64,000 nucleotides of DNA from [Clostridium] hylemonae DSM 15053. GTDB taxonomy: Bacteria > Bacillota > Clostridia > Lachnospirales > Lachnospiraceae. The notes under the pieces were generated by a model, which did no database searches, was not told where the DNA came from, and saw only the letters and a list, made by a program, of their open reading frames with translations. A program made the translations under genes and the position numbers. Position 1 is the stretch's first letter. Each line of letters opens with the position of its first letter. This document shows positions 27,394 to 35,870 of this stretch, piece by piece. The stretch spans positions 2,294,001-2,358,000 of the forward strand of contig NZ_CP036524.1 of the NCBI RefSeq assembly GCF_008281175.1, written 5' to 3'.

Positions 27394-29118
27394 CTACTCT
27401 TTTTCAATGCCAAGATAGGGCAATATATTCTCAAAAACGTCCCGTATTACCGGCGCTGCGATCGTACCGCCGTAATAAACACCCTGAGGATTGTATATGA
27501 CGCACATCCCGAGCACCTGCGGATCGTCCGCCGGCGCGAACCCGATAAAAGACGAGATATATTTGTTAGCGCTTCTCGGCAGTGTCTGGGACGTAGCTGT
27601 CTTTCCCCCGATGTGATATCCTTCCACATAGGCATTCTTTCCCGACCCTTCGGAGACTACGCTTTCCAGCAGCATCTGCATCGTCTCTGACGTCTCTTTT
27701 GATACGATATTCTTTTCCTTTTTGTACTTGAACGTCTCCACTTCTTTTCCTTTTGAGTCCAGCACTTTGACGCCGAAGTGGGGCGTGACTCTCGTTCCTC
27801 CGTTGACAAGCGAACTGACCGTAGTCGCCATCTGCATCGGTGTGATCTGGAACGACTGTCCGAACGCCATGGTAGCAAGCTCTACCATTCCTACGTTGCT
27901 CTTCTTATGCATGATCGTTCCGGCTTCTCCCGGCAGGTCCACCCCTGTCATTCCCATAAGTCCGAACTGGTTAAAATACTCATAAAACTTATCTACACCG
28001 AGTCTCAGTCCGATATCGATAAATACCGGGTTGCAGGAATTCTGTATGCCCTGCACGAAAGTCTCTGAACCGTGGCCTCCCACTTTGTGGCACCGTATTT
28101 TTCTGTCTTCCACCACCCGATAGCCGGGACAGCTGAAATTGTCGTTCAGCGATACGACACCTTCCTCCAGGCAGGCGGAGGCTGTGATGATCTTGAAGGT
28201 GGATCCCGGCTCATATGTGTCGTTGATACAGCCGTTGCGCCACATCTGATTCAGCGCATCCTGTTTTTCTTCCGCGGACATTGCACCCGTGTCTTCTTTT
28301 GTATTGAGCGTAAACGGGTCGTTCAGGTTGAACTCCGGTACATTTACCATGGCGATGATCTCGCCGTTCTGCGGATTCATGAGAAGGATCGACACTTTGT
28401 CCGCCTGCTTTTCTTCCATGACTTTTTCTGCCATCTGCTGGGCATACATCTGTATATTATAATCCAGACTCACCTGCAGTGTGTTCCCCGGCACAGGTTC
28501 CATCCGATCCTCCGCCACGCCTTCCAGCTCCACGCCTCTGGCATCTGTCGTCGTAAGTATCTTTCCGTTGATTCCTTTCAGATATTCCTCATATTTTACT
28601 TCAAGTCCGATGATTCCCTGATTATCCCCTCCTGTAAATCCAAGCACCTTGGACGCCAGCTCATTGTATGGATAGTAACGTTTAAAATCTTCGTCTACTT
28701 TCACGCCGTCCAGCTCCAGTTCCCGGATACGGTCTCCTGTCGCCTTCTCTACATTTGTCTTGATACGCTCCATAGATGAGACTTTCTCTACCTTCTTGCG
28801 CACCGTATCCTCGTCCATATCGAGCTCTGCACAAAGGGCCGCTATCACTCCTTCCGGATCCTTCAGCTGGCTGTGCACGACCGAGATCGTACATACGGTC
28901 TTGTTTGTCGCAAGGACCGTTCCGCCGGCATCGACGATCTCTCCTCTGGCCGCCTTGATATCCCGCTCGCGCTCGTGAAGTGATTCGGCTTTCTCCTGAT
29001 AGTATTCGGCATCAAACACCATGAGATACACAAGTCTTCCCACAAGTCCCAGTATGATGACCGACGCACAGATGAATACTACAAATATCTTCTTTTTATT
29101 ATAGGTCTTATTCTTCAC
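27394..29118 (-). CDS. Class B penicillin-binding protein, SpoVD-like, with KTA motif
   Basis: Predicted peptidoglycan transpeptidase partnering a SEDS polymerase. It is 574 residues. One N-terminal membrane helix (about 11-33), the dimerisation domain, then the penicillin-binding domain: Ser306-TFK, Ser361-CN and, in place of KTG, Lys506-Thr-Ala-Thr. The start is GTG at 29118; an in-frame TGA four codons upstream excludes a longer protein. That GTG immediately follows a terminator-like hairpin. It is the second of two tandem PBP genes, corresponding by position to spoVD after pbpB in Bacillus. No C-terminal PASTA domain is present. Confidence 0.92.
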   Translation of the reverse strand: MKNKTYNKKKIFVVFICASVIILGLVGRLVYLMVFDAEYYQEKAESLHERERDIKAARGEIVDAGGTVLATNKTVCTISVVHSQLKDPEGVIAALCAELDMDEDTVRKKVEKVSSMERIKTNVEKATGDRIRELELDGVKVDEDFKRYYPYNELASKVLGFTGGDNQGIIGLEVKYEEYLKGINGKILTTTDARGVELEGVAEDRMEPVPGNTLQVSLDYNIQMYAQQMAEKVMEEKQADKVSILLMNPQNGEIIAMVNVPEFNLNDPFTLNTKEDTGAMSAEEKQDALNQMWRNGCINDTYEPGSTFKIITASACLEEGVVSLNDNFSCPGYRVVEDRKIRCHKVGGHGSETFVQGIQNSCNPVFIDIGLRLGVDKFYEYFNQFGLMGMTGVDLPGEAGTIMHKKSNVGMVELATMAFGQSFQITPMQMATTVSSLVNGGTRVTPHFGVKVLDSKGKEVETFKYKKEKNIVSKETSETMQMLLESVVSEGSGKNAYVEGYHIGGKTATSQTLPRSANKYISSFIGFAPADDPQVLGMCVIYNPQGVYYGGTIAAPVIRDVFENILPYLGIEKE

Positions 29119-29171
29119 AAAAAAACCTCACAGAAGCCGTTTTTATAACTTATTAACACTTCTGTGAGGTT
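29119..29171 (-). terminator. Terminator/ribosome-binding-site hairpin before the SpoVD-like gene
   Basis: AACCTCACAGAAG and CTTCTGTGAGGTT form a perfect 13-bp stem with a 22-nt AT-rich loop, followed by seven T and then directly the GTG start codon of the next gene. The 3' arm contains GTGAGG, the only ribosome binding site available. The element can thus stop transcription or mask the binding site. Confidence 0.85.
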
Positions 29172-29188
29172 ATTCTACATATTTTATT

Positions 29189-31027
29189 CTATTCTGCTTC
29201 TGCCGCCGCCTTTGTGACGCCGAGATACGGGAATATTTCAGCCATTATTTTGGACGCCATCTCCGTCGCGTAGGAGCTGCTTGCCTGCGACGCAACGTTC
29301 GGTTCGTCCACAACGACATATACAACGACTTCCGGATTATCCTGAGGCGCGTATCCGATAAAAGATACGAGATATTTTCCGTTGCCTCGGGGCTGCTTCT
29401 CCGCCGTTCCTGTCTTACCGCCTATGTCATAGCCCTCAACGGCCGCCGAGCTTCCGGTGCCTTCCTGCACGACTCCGAGCATATAGTCTTTGATCAGCTC
29501 GCTCGTCTCTTTTGATACGGTGCGTTTTACGAGTACCGGGTCTTTATTCTCTGTGACATTGCCGTTTTCATCCTGGATCTGTTTTACTACGTGAGGCTTA
29601 TAGTAGTCTCCGCCGTTGATCAGTGAAGAGAACGCGGATACCATCTGTGTCATGGTCACATTGAAGTTCTGCCCGAACGCATTTGTCGCCAGACTGGCCG
29701 GGTCCATATTTTTAGGCTCATACAACAGTCCGGTCTCCTCGCCCGGAAGGTCTATGCCTGTGGGCGTCCCGAAACCAAAGAGTTCCTGGTATTTGCAGAA
29801 TTCTTCATTTCCCAGCGCGGCGCCTATCTGCATGAGCGCCACGTTACACGAATTCTCAAGTGACTGTTTCAGCGTCTGTGTGCCGTGTCCGTCACGGTTG
29901 CTGCAGTGAATGTCATGGTCTCCCACATGGAGCATACCGCCGCACGTATAACTTTCATTTCCCGTAAGGATTCCTGTCTCGAGACCGGCAGATATTGTGA
30001 ACGGCTTAAAAGTAGAACCGGGTTCATACGTGTCGCTTACGCAGAAGTTATTCCACAGAGCGTTCAGCTTGTCCAGTTTCTCTTCATCTGTCATGGCGTC
30101 TATGGACTCTTCCGAGTAATAGTTTGTCAGGTCCCGCGGGCTGTTCAGATCAAAATTCGGATAAGACGCCTCTGCGATGATCTCTCCATTCTGCGGATTC
30201 ATGACAATGACCGCCGTGTTTTTGCTTCCCTCTCCCTCTGATGCCTCATTTTTATGCTTTTCATTAAACTCAAGGATATGCTTTTCCACTATGCTCTGCA
30301 CCTGCAGGTCAATGGTCGATACGACCGTGCTTCCGTCTTCCGCCTCTTTTACCGTGCGCTCTACGCTTGCTTCATCGTCAAAATATCCGTATTCCCTGCC
30401 GTCAGTGCCATTCAGTATGGAATTGTACGAAGCCTCGATTCCGTTGCTTCCCACATTGCCGTCAACGGTGAATCCGACTACATCGCTTGCAAGTGTTTTG
30501 TACGGATATTTTCTGACATAGTCTTCTTCCAGCCATATGCCTTTTACGTCCGGATATTTCTTTTCATCCGTATCTATCTTTTCAAACTCTTTTGCTTTCT
30601 CATAATCGATCCCTTTTTTCAGAATGTTGTACCGGCTCCCCGGATTGTCTTTTATCAGTTTTCTGACGTCTTCCTCCTCGATTCCGAAGCAGTCTTTGAG
30701 CACTTCAATTGTCGGTTCTACATAGTCATCTTTGCTCGTCACCACTTTTACGTCCAGAATGACATTGTACACACGCTCACTCGTAGCAATCTTTGTCCCG
30801 TTCCGGTCTACGATATCTCCCCGCCTGAACGGGATCGTCCGGCTGTCGTACTGCTGCTGGTCCAGCACTACCTTCGTGTACCTGTCGCCGCTGGCCGCAT
30901 TAATATATGTAATTCTCCCCACTAATACACCAAAAGCTAGTACAATTGCCACGAAGAGCATTACTAGCTTTTTCTGCATCAGTTTGGAAAACTTCCTTTT
31001 AAATACATTTCTTGTCTGTTTTCCCAT
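29189..31027 (-). CDS. Class B penicillin-binding protein, PBP2/FtsI type
   Basis: Septal peptidoglycan transpeptidase, probably the vegetative division PBP. It is 612 residues. It has a basic N-terminus, one membrane helix (about 20-42), a dimerisation domain and a canonical transpeptidase domain: Ser338-TFK, Ser393-CN and Lys538-TGT. The start follows AGGTGG, 15 nt after the ftsL stop. Its downstream neighbour is a second, diverged class B PBP. Confidence 0.93.
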   Translation of the reverse strand: MGKQTRNVFKRKFSKLMQKKLVMLFVAIVLAFGVLVGRITYINAASGDRYTKVVLDQQQYDSRTIPFRRGDIVDRNGTKIATSERVYNVILDVKVVTSKDDYVEPTIEVLKDCFGIEEEDVRKLIKDNPGSRYNILKKGIDYEKAKEFEKIDTDEKKYPDVKGIWLEEDYVRKYPYKTLASDVVGFTVDGNVGSNGIEASYNSILNGTDGREYGYFDDEASVERTVKEAEDGSTVVSTIDLQVQSIVEKHILEFNEKHKNEASEGEGSKNTAVIVMNPQNGEIIAEASYPNFDLNSPRDLTNYYSEESIDAMTDEEKLDKLNALWNNFCVSDTYEPGSTFKPFTISAGLETGILTGNESYTCGGMLHVGDHDIHCSNRDGHGTQTLKQSLENSCNVALMQIGAALGNEEFCKYQELFGFGTPTGIDLPGEETGLLYEPKNMDPASLATNAFGQNFNVTMTQMVSAFSSLINGGDYYKPHVVKQIQDENGNVTENKDPVLVKRTVSKETSELIKDYMLGVVQEGTGSSAAVEGYDIGGKTGTAEKQPRGNGKYLVSFIGYAPQDNPEVVVYVVVDEPNVASQASSSYATEMASKIMAEIFPYLGVTKAAAEAE

Positions 31028-31042
31028 AATTCCACCTGTTTA

Positions 31043-31579
31043 TTATTTTTTGTCTGATTGAGCAAGTATACCGTCTTCCGGTATATTCTCATACTGTTTC
31101 ACATAATCTGACGCCGGGTTGTCGTATTCCACGATCTGCTCCGAGGATGCGTATACCATCCCAAGCTCATTCTGGGCCTTGTCCCGTATTTCGTCAAGAT
31201 TGACAGAATCCATTACAGCATTATACTTTGTATTATTTTCTTCTTTCATGTCCGCCAGCTCTTCCTGCATCGCAGTGATCGCCTTGGAGCGGCTCGTAAG
31301 TCTGGACTGTATCTGGACGTAATTTACACATACTATGAGTGCAAGTATGGCCGCCACGGCCAGAAAGATAACGTATCCGGGGCTCATGTGCAGCGCCTTC
31401 CTGCGGTTTTTGCGCACCTGCCTGCTTGTCTTTCCAGTTCTCTCAGGTTCTTTTGTACGCCGTTCCGGCTCATACGCCGGTTTTGTCACCACATTGCCGT
31501 AGACATACATCTGACTGCGTGTTCTGTTTGATGTGCCATATGATTTTCTGCTTCTTGATGATGTATATCCTGCTGCCAT
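31043..31579 (-). CDS. ftsL: FtsL-like septum formation protein
   Basis: Small bitopic protein that links FtsQ/DivIB with the septal synthases. It is 178 residues. A long basic cytoplasmic part (about 1-65), one membrane helix (about 66-88), then a coiled coil (SRSKAITAMQEELADMKEEN) and an acidic tail. The ORF can be opened 29 codons earlier across rsmH, but AAGGGG is spaced for the ATG at 31579, giving MAAGYTSSRSRKSYG. Identification rests on topology and its place between rsmH and the PBP genes. Confidence 0.85.
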   Translation of the reverse strand: MAAGYTSSRSRKSYGTSNRTRSQMYVYGNVVTKPAYEPERRTKEPERTGKTSRQVRKNRRKALHMSPGYVIFLAVAAILALIVCVNYVQIQSRLTSRSKAITAMQEELADMKEENNTKYNAVMDSVNLDEIRDKAQNELGMVYASSEQIVEYDNPASDYVKQYENIPEDGILAQSDKK

Positions 31580-31598
31580 GTCTTTCCCCTTTCTTACT

Positions 31599-32534
31599 TT
31601 ATCGTCGTTCAAATATGCGGAGCTTTGCGCTCTTCGCACGGCTGTTATATTCCAATTCCTCCTCACCTGGAAGAATCGGTTTTCTAGTTAAAATACTCCC
31701 CTTTGATTCTTTTCCGCATACACATACGGGAAAATCGCTCGGACAGGTGCACGGATTTTCATTTTTCTTAAACGCGCTTTTTACTATCCTGTCTTCAAGT
31801 GAATGGAAGGTTATAATACACAGCCTCCCACCCGGTTTTAATAGATCGATCATCTCATCCAGTGAATCCCGCAGAACTTCCAGCTCCCTGTTCAGTTCAA
31901 TGCGGATAGCCTGGAACGTCCTTTTGGAAGGATGCCCAGACTTTTTCTGGTATTTCATCGGTATGGCCTGTCTGATGATCTCCGTCAGCTGGCCGGTCGT
32001 TTCAATGGACCTCTCCCTGCGTGCGGCTGCAATATGTTTGGCAATGTTTTTGGCAAACTTATCTTCCCCGTAGTCGCGTATCACACGGTAGAGGTCCATC
32101 TCACTGTAGTCATTGACGATGTCCCTGGCTGTCATTTTCTGACGCGTATCCATCCTCATGTCCAGCGGCGCATCTTCGCGATAGGAGAATCCCCGCTCTG
32201 CCGTATCAAGCTGATAAGATGATACGCCCAGATCGAGCACGATCCCGTCGACTCTGTCAATGCCTAGCTTGTGGAGCTGCGACTTCATATCACAATAGTT
32301 GCTCCTGACTATCGTGACCTTCTCCCCGAAGTCTTTTAAGCGGGCGCCTGCGGCCGTTATCGCCGCCGCGTCCTGGTCTATTCCTACAATACTCCCCTTG
32401 TTTCCTAAGTGTCTGCATATCTCGTATGCATGTCCACCTCCACCAAGCGTTCCGTCCACATATGTGCCGTCCGGCCTGATGTTCAAACCATTGATCGTTT
32501 CATCAAGTAATACTGACTTGTGTTCGAATCCCAT
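31599..32534 (-). CDS. rsmH: 16S rRNA (cytosine-1402-N4)-methyltransferase
   Basis: SAM-dependent methyltransferase that modifies C1402 in the ribosomal P site. It is 311 residues. The SAM-binding motif is [14 protein letters not shown]; further family motifs are [25 protein letters not shown] and [12 protein letters not shown], with the C-terminal [12 protein letters not shown]. Start after AGAGGGAGAAG. Second gene of the dcw operon after mraZ. Confidence 0.97.
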   Translation of the reverse strand: MGFEHKSVLLDETINGLNIRPDGTYVDGTLGGGGHAYEICRHLGNKGSIVGIDQDAAAITAAGARLKDFGEKVTIVRSNYCDMKSQLHKLGIDRVDGIVLDLGVSSYQLDTAERGFSYREDAPLDMRMDTRQKMTARDIVNDYSEMDLYRVIRDYGEDKFAKNIAKHIAAARRERSIETTGQLTEIIRQAIPMKYQKKSGHPSKRTFQAIRIELNRELEVLRDSLDEMIDLLKPGGRLCIITFHSLEDRIVKSAFKKNENPCTCPSDFPVCVCGKESKGSILTRKPILPGEEELEYNSRAKSAKLRIFERR

Positions 32535-32545
32535 ATCTTCTCCCT

Positions 32546-32986
32546 CTAGATACTGAATCCGCTCTCTTCCATATCAGATGCAATATCCTCAATGTTGAGC
32601 TCCACTTCAGCATTCTTTTCATCCCATCTTGCCTTGTCCCAAATCTCGGCACGCTTCCCCATGCCGATAAACACGACCTCTTTCTCAAGATGCGCGTAGG
32701 TCCTCAGTACAGAAGGGATCAAAGTTCTGCCTTGCTTGTCAAGGTCGCCGTCGGTTGCACTTCCCTGAAAGAAGTAAGCAAAAGCTCTGGCTTTTTTGTC
32801 CGTGGTTGTTGGCAAAGCGTTAAGTTTGTCTTCAAAGGCGTTCCATTCATCTTCAGGATATACATATAAGCAGTTTTCCATACCTTTTGTTATGACGAAA
32901 TTCTCCCCTAGATCGTCACGAAACTTGGCCGGAATGATCAATCTGCCCTTAGGGTCAATATTATGACTGTATTCTCCTTTCAACAT
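32546..32986 (-). CDS. mraZ: Transcriptional regulator MraZ
   Basis: DNA-binding regulator that controls its own dcw operon. It is 146 residues. It has two AbrB-like SpoVT modules: [20 protein letters not shown] and [19 protein letters not shown], each with the DxxGR signature. First gene of the dcw operon. Its cognate operator, a row of AAGTGG boxes, lies just upstream over the promoter. Confidence 0.97.
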   Translation of the reverse strand: MLKGEYSHNIDPKGRLIIPAKFRDDLGENFVITKGMENCLYVYPEDEWNAFEDKLNALPTTTDKKARAFAYFFQGSATDGDLDKQGRTLIPSVLRTYAHLEKEVVFIGMGKRAEIWDKARWDEKNAEVELNIEDIASDMEESGFSI

Positions 32987-33014
32987 TAGAACTCACCCTC
33001 TTTCAAGCGGTCTG

Positions 33015-33081
33015 CCACTTTCGTACCACTTTATACCACTTTTCACCACTTTCTACCACTTGAGTACATTGTAAACCACTT
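33015..33081 (-). promoter_or_regulatory. MraZ operator: six AAGTGG boxes
   Basis: CCACTT (AAGTGG on the minus strand) recurs at 33015, 33026, 33036, 33046, 33056 and 33076, mostly one DNA turn apart. Direct GTGG repeats spaced 10 bp are the known MraZ target. One box lies inside the promoter spacer and five lie downstream of the -10, a layout suited to repression by a MraZ ring. Confidence 0.88.
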
Positions 33082-33096
33082 TATGGGTGATTTCAA
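33068..33096 (-). promoter_or_regulatory. sigma-A promoter of the dcw operon
   Basis: On the minus strand TTGAAA and TACAAT are 17 nt apart. The -10 falls among the MraZ boxes. Confidence 0.85.
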
Positions 33097-33110
33097 CCCC
33101 TTTTTTAGAA

Positions 33111-33167
33111 AAATTTGAAAGGGGTCAGACCCCTGTGGCCACAGGGGTCTGACCCCTTCCGAAATTT
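33111..33167. repeat. Palindromic repeat, copy 1
   Basis: A perfect 40-bp palindrome (33119-33158) built on AAGGGGTCAGACCCC with tip TGTGGCCACA, flanked by AAATTT on both sides. It lies just upstream of the mraZ promoter. Same family as 35809-35870, 40123-40156 and 40330-40370. Confidence 0.9.
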
Positions 33168-33208
33168 GGACTGTTGTCAGACTTCTTTTTTTGTTTTTCT
33201 ATCACGCA

Positions 33209-33262
33209 CAAAAATAAGGCACCACAGCACAGACCGGTATATCGTCTATGCTACAGTGCCTT
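33209..33262 (-). terminator. Terminator of the 85-residue membrane protein gene
   Basis: AAGGCAC pairs with GTGCCTT, with inner pairings AGCA/TGCT and AGAC/GTCT, followed on the minus strand by TTATTTTTG. Confidence 0.75.
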
Positions 33263-33282
33263 GTAATTACGGCTTTTACAGA

Positions 33283-33540
33283 CTATTCTTCTGTGGTCCC
33301 TGCCGCCTCGGACAGGTTATTGGAAAATTCTGTCAGAGCGGTGTAATCAATCTCCACCGACTCTTTCGGTTTATTTGACTTATATGTCCCGTAGGCAGAA
33401 TACCCAACCCAGCCTACAAGAAGAAGTGCGGCCAGTCCCACGACACATTTGCGGGCAGCGTTCGCGGCCTTCTCTTTTTTCATGATCTTTTTGCGGTTAG
33501 CTTTTTCCTGTTTATATCTGTCTACTTTTTCCTGACTCAT
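33283..33540 (-). CDS. Small membrane protein of unknown function
   Basis: An 85-residue protein. A very basic N-terminal third (KQEKANRKKIMKKEKAANAARK) is followed by one hydrophobic helix (about 33-50) and an acidic exposed tail (VEIDYTALTEFSNNLSEAAG). GAAGGAG lies before the ATG. It has its own terminator. No family was recognised. Confidence 0.75.
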   Translation of the reverse strand: MSQEKVDRYKQEKANRKKIMKKEKAANAARKCVVGLAALLLVGWVGYSAYGTYKSNKPKESVEIDYTALTEFSNNLSEAAGTTEE

Positions 33541-33599
33541 ACTTTTTCGCTCCTTCTATAGCTCCATAACTAAAAGCTATTTTACCATAGTTTCCGGCA

Positions 33600-34439
33600 T
33601 TATACAACTACAATTACGCCGCCGTCGGAAGCATACATACTGCTGATTCCAGCTGTATCTACGATGATGACATCCCGGAAATCTGCTTTTTCAAGGATCA
33701 TCTCCTTCACCTGACGGGCGCGCTCCGGGCAGTTGCAGTGTGAGATAGCAAGGATTTTCCGACCCGGCTCTTTCAGTCTTCTGGCAATCTCATCTACCAT
33801 TTTCACCAGCGCCTTCTTTATGCCCCTCGCCTGACCGAGCTGGCAGATCGTACCTTCCGCTGTGGCTCCCATCACAGGCTTGATGTTGAGCGCCGTGGCA
33901 ACTATTGCCTTCAGCCCTGTAAGACGCCCGTTTTTCCGCAGTGTCTCAAGTGTTTCAAGCACAAAATACGTATCCTGCTCCGCGATATATTCTTCTACTG
34001 TATCTATTACATCCTGGAAGGACATCCCTTTTTCTTCGCACTCTGCTATCTTCAGCGCTATCAACGTCTCTCCGACAGATGCGGAACGGGAATTAAACAC
34101 ATAAATATCTTTCTCGCCATATTCTTCACAGTAAAGGTTCTTGCCGAGCAGGGCGCTGTTATATGAACCGCTCAGTTCTGAAGAAAGTGTCACTGCATAC
34201 ACATGATCCGCATCACAGTGGAATCCTTCCATATATCGCTCCGGTGACGGACAGGAAGATTTGGGACACTCCGGCGAAGCAGCCACCAGCTTCAGAAATT
34301 CTCCCTGGTCAAATGTCTCATCATCCACAATCTGCTGCCCTGCTACTTCTATTTTAAGAGACGCTGTTTCAAAGCAGCCGGACTTCTTCATCTCTTCTGT
34401 AAGTTCTCCGCAGCTGTCTACAATCACTTTATAACTCAT
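33600..34439 (-). CDS. DegV family fatty-acid-binding protein
   Basis: DegV proteins bind a fatty acid, and some act as FakB in the fatty acid kinase system that feeds host fatty acids into phospholipid synthesis. It is 279 residues. The family start IVDSCGELT, the SSELSGSYNSA lipid-contact segment, the FVLETLETLRKNGRLTG helix and the C-terminal DTAGISSMYASDGGVIVVV are present. GGGAGG precedes the ATG. No FakA gene is visible nearby. A short palindrome ATGTAGT-N7-ACTACAT (34499-34519) lies in its 143-nt upstream gap. Confidence 0.9.
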   Translation of the reverse strand: MSYKVIVDSCGELTEEMKKSGCFETASLKIEVAGQQIVDDETFDQGEFLKLVAASPECPKSSCPSPERYMEGFHCDADHVYAVTLSSELSGSYNSALLGKNLYCEEYGEKDIYVFNSRSASVGETLIALKIAECEEKGMSFQDVIDTVEEYIAEQDTYFVLETLETLRKNGRLTGLKAIVATALNIKPVMGATAEGTICQLGQARGIKKALVKMVDEIARRLKEPGRKILAISHCNCPERARQVKEMILEKADFRDVIIVDTAGISSMYASDGGVIVVV

Positions 34440-34582
34440 ATCTTTCCTCCCGGCATACCATATCTGTGTTTAGTCGGCATGTCATTTATTGCTATAATAT
34501 GTAGTTTTCAATACTACATTAGTAATCATAGCACATTTATAATGGAAATAAAAGTATTTTTATTAAAGTTTTCCCAGTCTGT

Positions 34583-35740
34583 TCAGTCTTCAAACTTGAT
34601 TTTTCTCGACACACCGAGAGCAATTCCCATCTCTATAGTCAAAAACAGAATTGATGTTCCCCCATAGCTGATAAACGGCAGCGTGATTCCGGTCGTCGGG
34701 ATGAGGTTGATCACGACCGCCACGTTCAGGATCACCTGCAGGGCAATATGTGCGAAAATACCTGTCACAATGAGAGAACCATATATATCCGGCGCGTTCT
34801 GGGCAATAAACAGAAGCCGGTACAGCAGCATTCCGAACAGCACAAGGACCAGAATCGCCCCGAACACTCCCAGCTCCTCACATATAATAGAAAGAATCAT
34901 ATCATTTTGTACCTCAGGTATTATCATCTTCTGCGCACTGTTTCCCAGACCTTTTCCAAAAAAGCCGCCGGAGCCGATGGCGTACAGCGCCTGCATGATC
35001 TGATAACCGCCTTCTGCGGCGTGGTCCTCCGGCGCAAGCCAGACAAGTATTCTCCGCATACGGAAGTTCTCGCTCGTCACAAGCACCCGCCCCATGATCT
35101 GAACCGCTATCAGTATGACTCCCATACCGGCCGTAAACAGCGCAATAAACGGAGCCGTCTTAGGATGTACGACAAATACCATAATACATGTTATACCCAT
35201 AACAATGATAGCCGTGCTCAGATTGTCCGTCAGAAACAGGACACAGGCCGCCGAAAAAGCGCCCCACGCAAGTATTTTCCCTATCCCCCTGAGTGTCTTT
35301 ATCTCTTTTCCCATCTTACAGATAAGCACGGGGATGAATAAGATGATCGCGATCTTGGCCACCTCCGCCGGCTGGAACTGCTGGTCGAATGGAAGCTGTA
35401 TCCACCGCTTCGCTCCATTCACCTCTTTTCCGAGAGGTGTCTTAACGAGAAGCATTAAAAATACGGAAACTATGTACAGAGGTTTCGCCCACTTTATATA
35501 AATGTGATAATCAAACTTTGCCACCACGAAAATCACAATGAGTCCCATCACACAGAATATCAACTGACGTTTAAAATAATGCATACTGTCCCCGTAAGTC
35601 ACAAGTGCACTGTAAGAACTCGTACTATACAGCATCACAAGTCCAAAACAAATAAGAAATATGAGAACCGCTAGCATACTGTAATCAAAATACCGCGTTT
35701 TAGACATTTTCTTTTTTCTTGTCTTCTGATTTCTCGCCAT
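34583..35740 (-). CDS. Second SEDS protein, FtsW/RodA/SpoVE family
   Basis: Polytopic peptidoglycan polymerase. It is 385 residues with about ten membrane helices. Family motifs: GAKRWIQLPFDQQFQPAEVAK, GYQIMQALYAIGSGGFFGKGLG and TTGITLPFISYGGTS. The frame opens 19 codons earlier, but GGAG precedes the ATG at 35740, giving MARNQKTRKKK. It has its own TATAAT promoter and lies outside the dcw cluster. Close similarity to the dcw copy suggests an FtsW/SpoVE pair rather than RodA; which one divides and which sporulates cannot be told. Confidence 0.9.
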   Translation of the reverse strand: MARNQKTRKKKMSKTRYFDYSMLAVLIFLICFGLVMLYSTSSYSALVTYGDSMHYFKRQLIFCVMGLIVIFVVAKFDYHIYIKWAKPLYIVSVFLMLLVKTPLGKEVNGAKRWIQLPFDQQFQPAEVAKIAIILFIPVLICKMGKEIKTLRGIGKILAWGAFSAACVLFLTDNLSTAIIVMGITCIMVFVVHPKTAPFIALFTAGMGVILIAVQIMGRVLVTSENFRMRRILVWLAPEDHAAEGGYQIMQALYAIGSGGFFGKGLGNSAQKMIIPEVQNDMILSIICEELGVFGAILVLVLFGMLLYRLLFIAQNAPDIYGSLIVTGIFAHIALQVILNVAVVINLIPTTGITLPFISYGGTSILFLTIEMGIALGVSRKIKFED

Positions 35741-35768
35741 AATATTTACACTCCAATCTACCGTTCTT

Positions 35769-35797
35769 ATTATAACGATATCAGAACATAAAAACAA
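35769..35797 (-). promoter_or_regulatory. sigma-A promoter of the second SEDS gene
   Basis: On the minus strand TTGTTT and TATAAT are 17 nt apart, 29 nt before the start codon. Confidence 0.7.
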
Positions 35798-35808
35798 CTG
35801 AATTTTGT

Positions 35809-35870
35809 CTGAATTGCGAAAGGGGTCAGACCCCTGTGGCCACAGGGGTCTGACCCCTTTCGCAATTCAG
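35809..35870. repeat. Palindromic repeat, copy 2 (62-bp perfect palindrome)
   Basis: Two 31-nt arms, each the exact complement of the other, with no loop. The arm begins CTGAATTGCGAAAGGGG and the tip is TGTGGCCACA. Its right edge includes the TGA stop of the DUF2806 gene. It can act as terminator for that gene. Confidence 0.95.
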
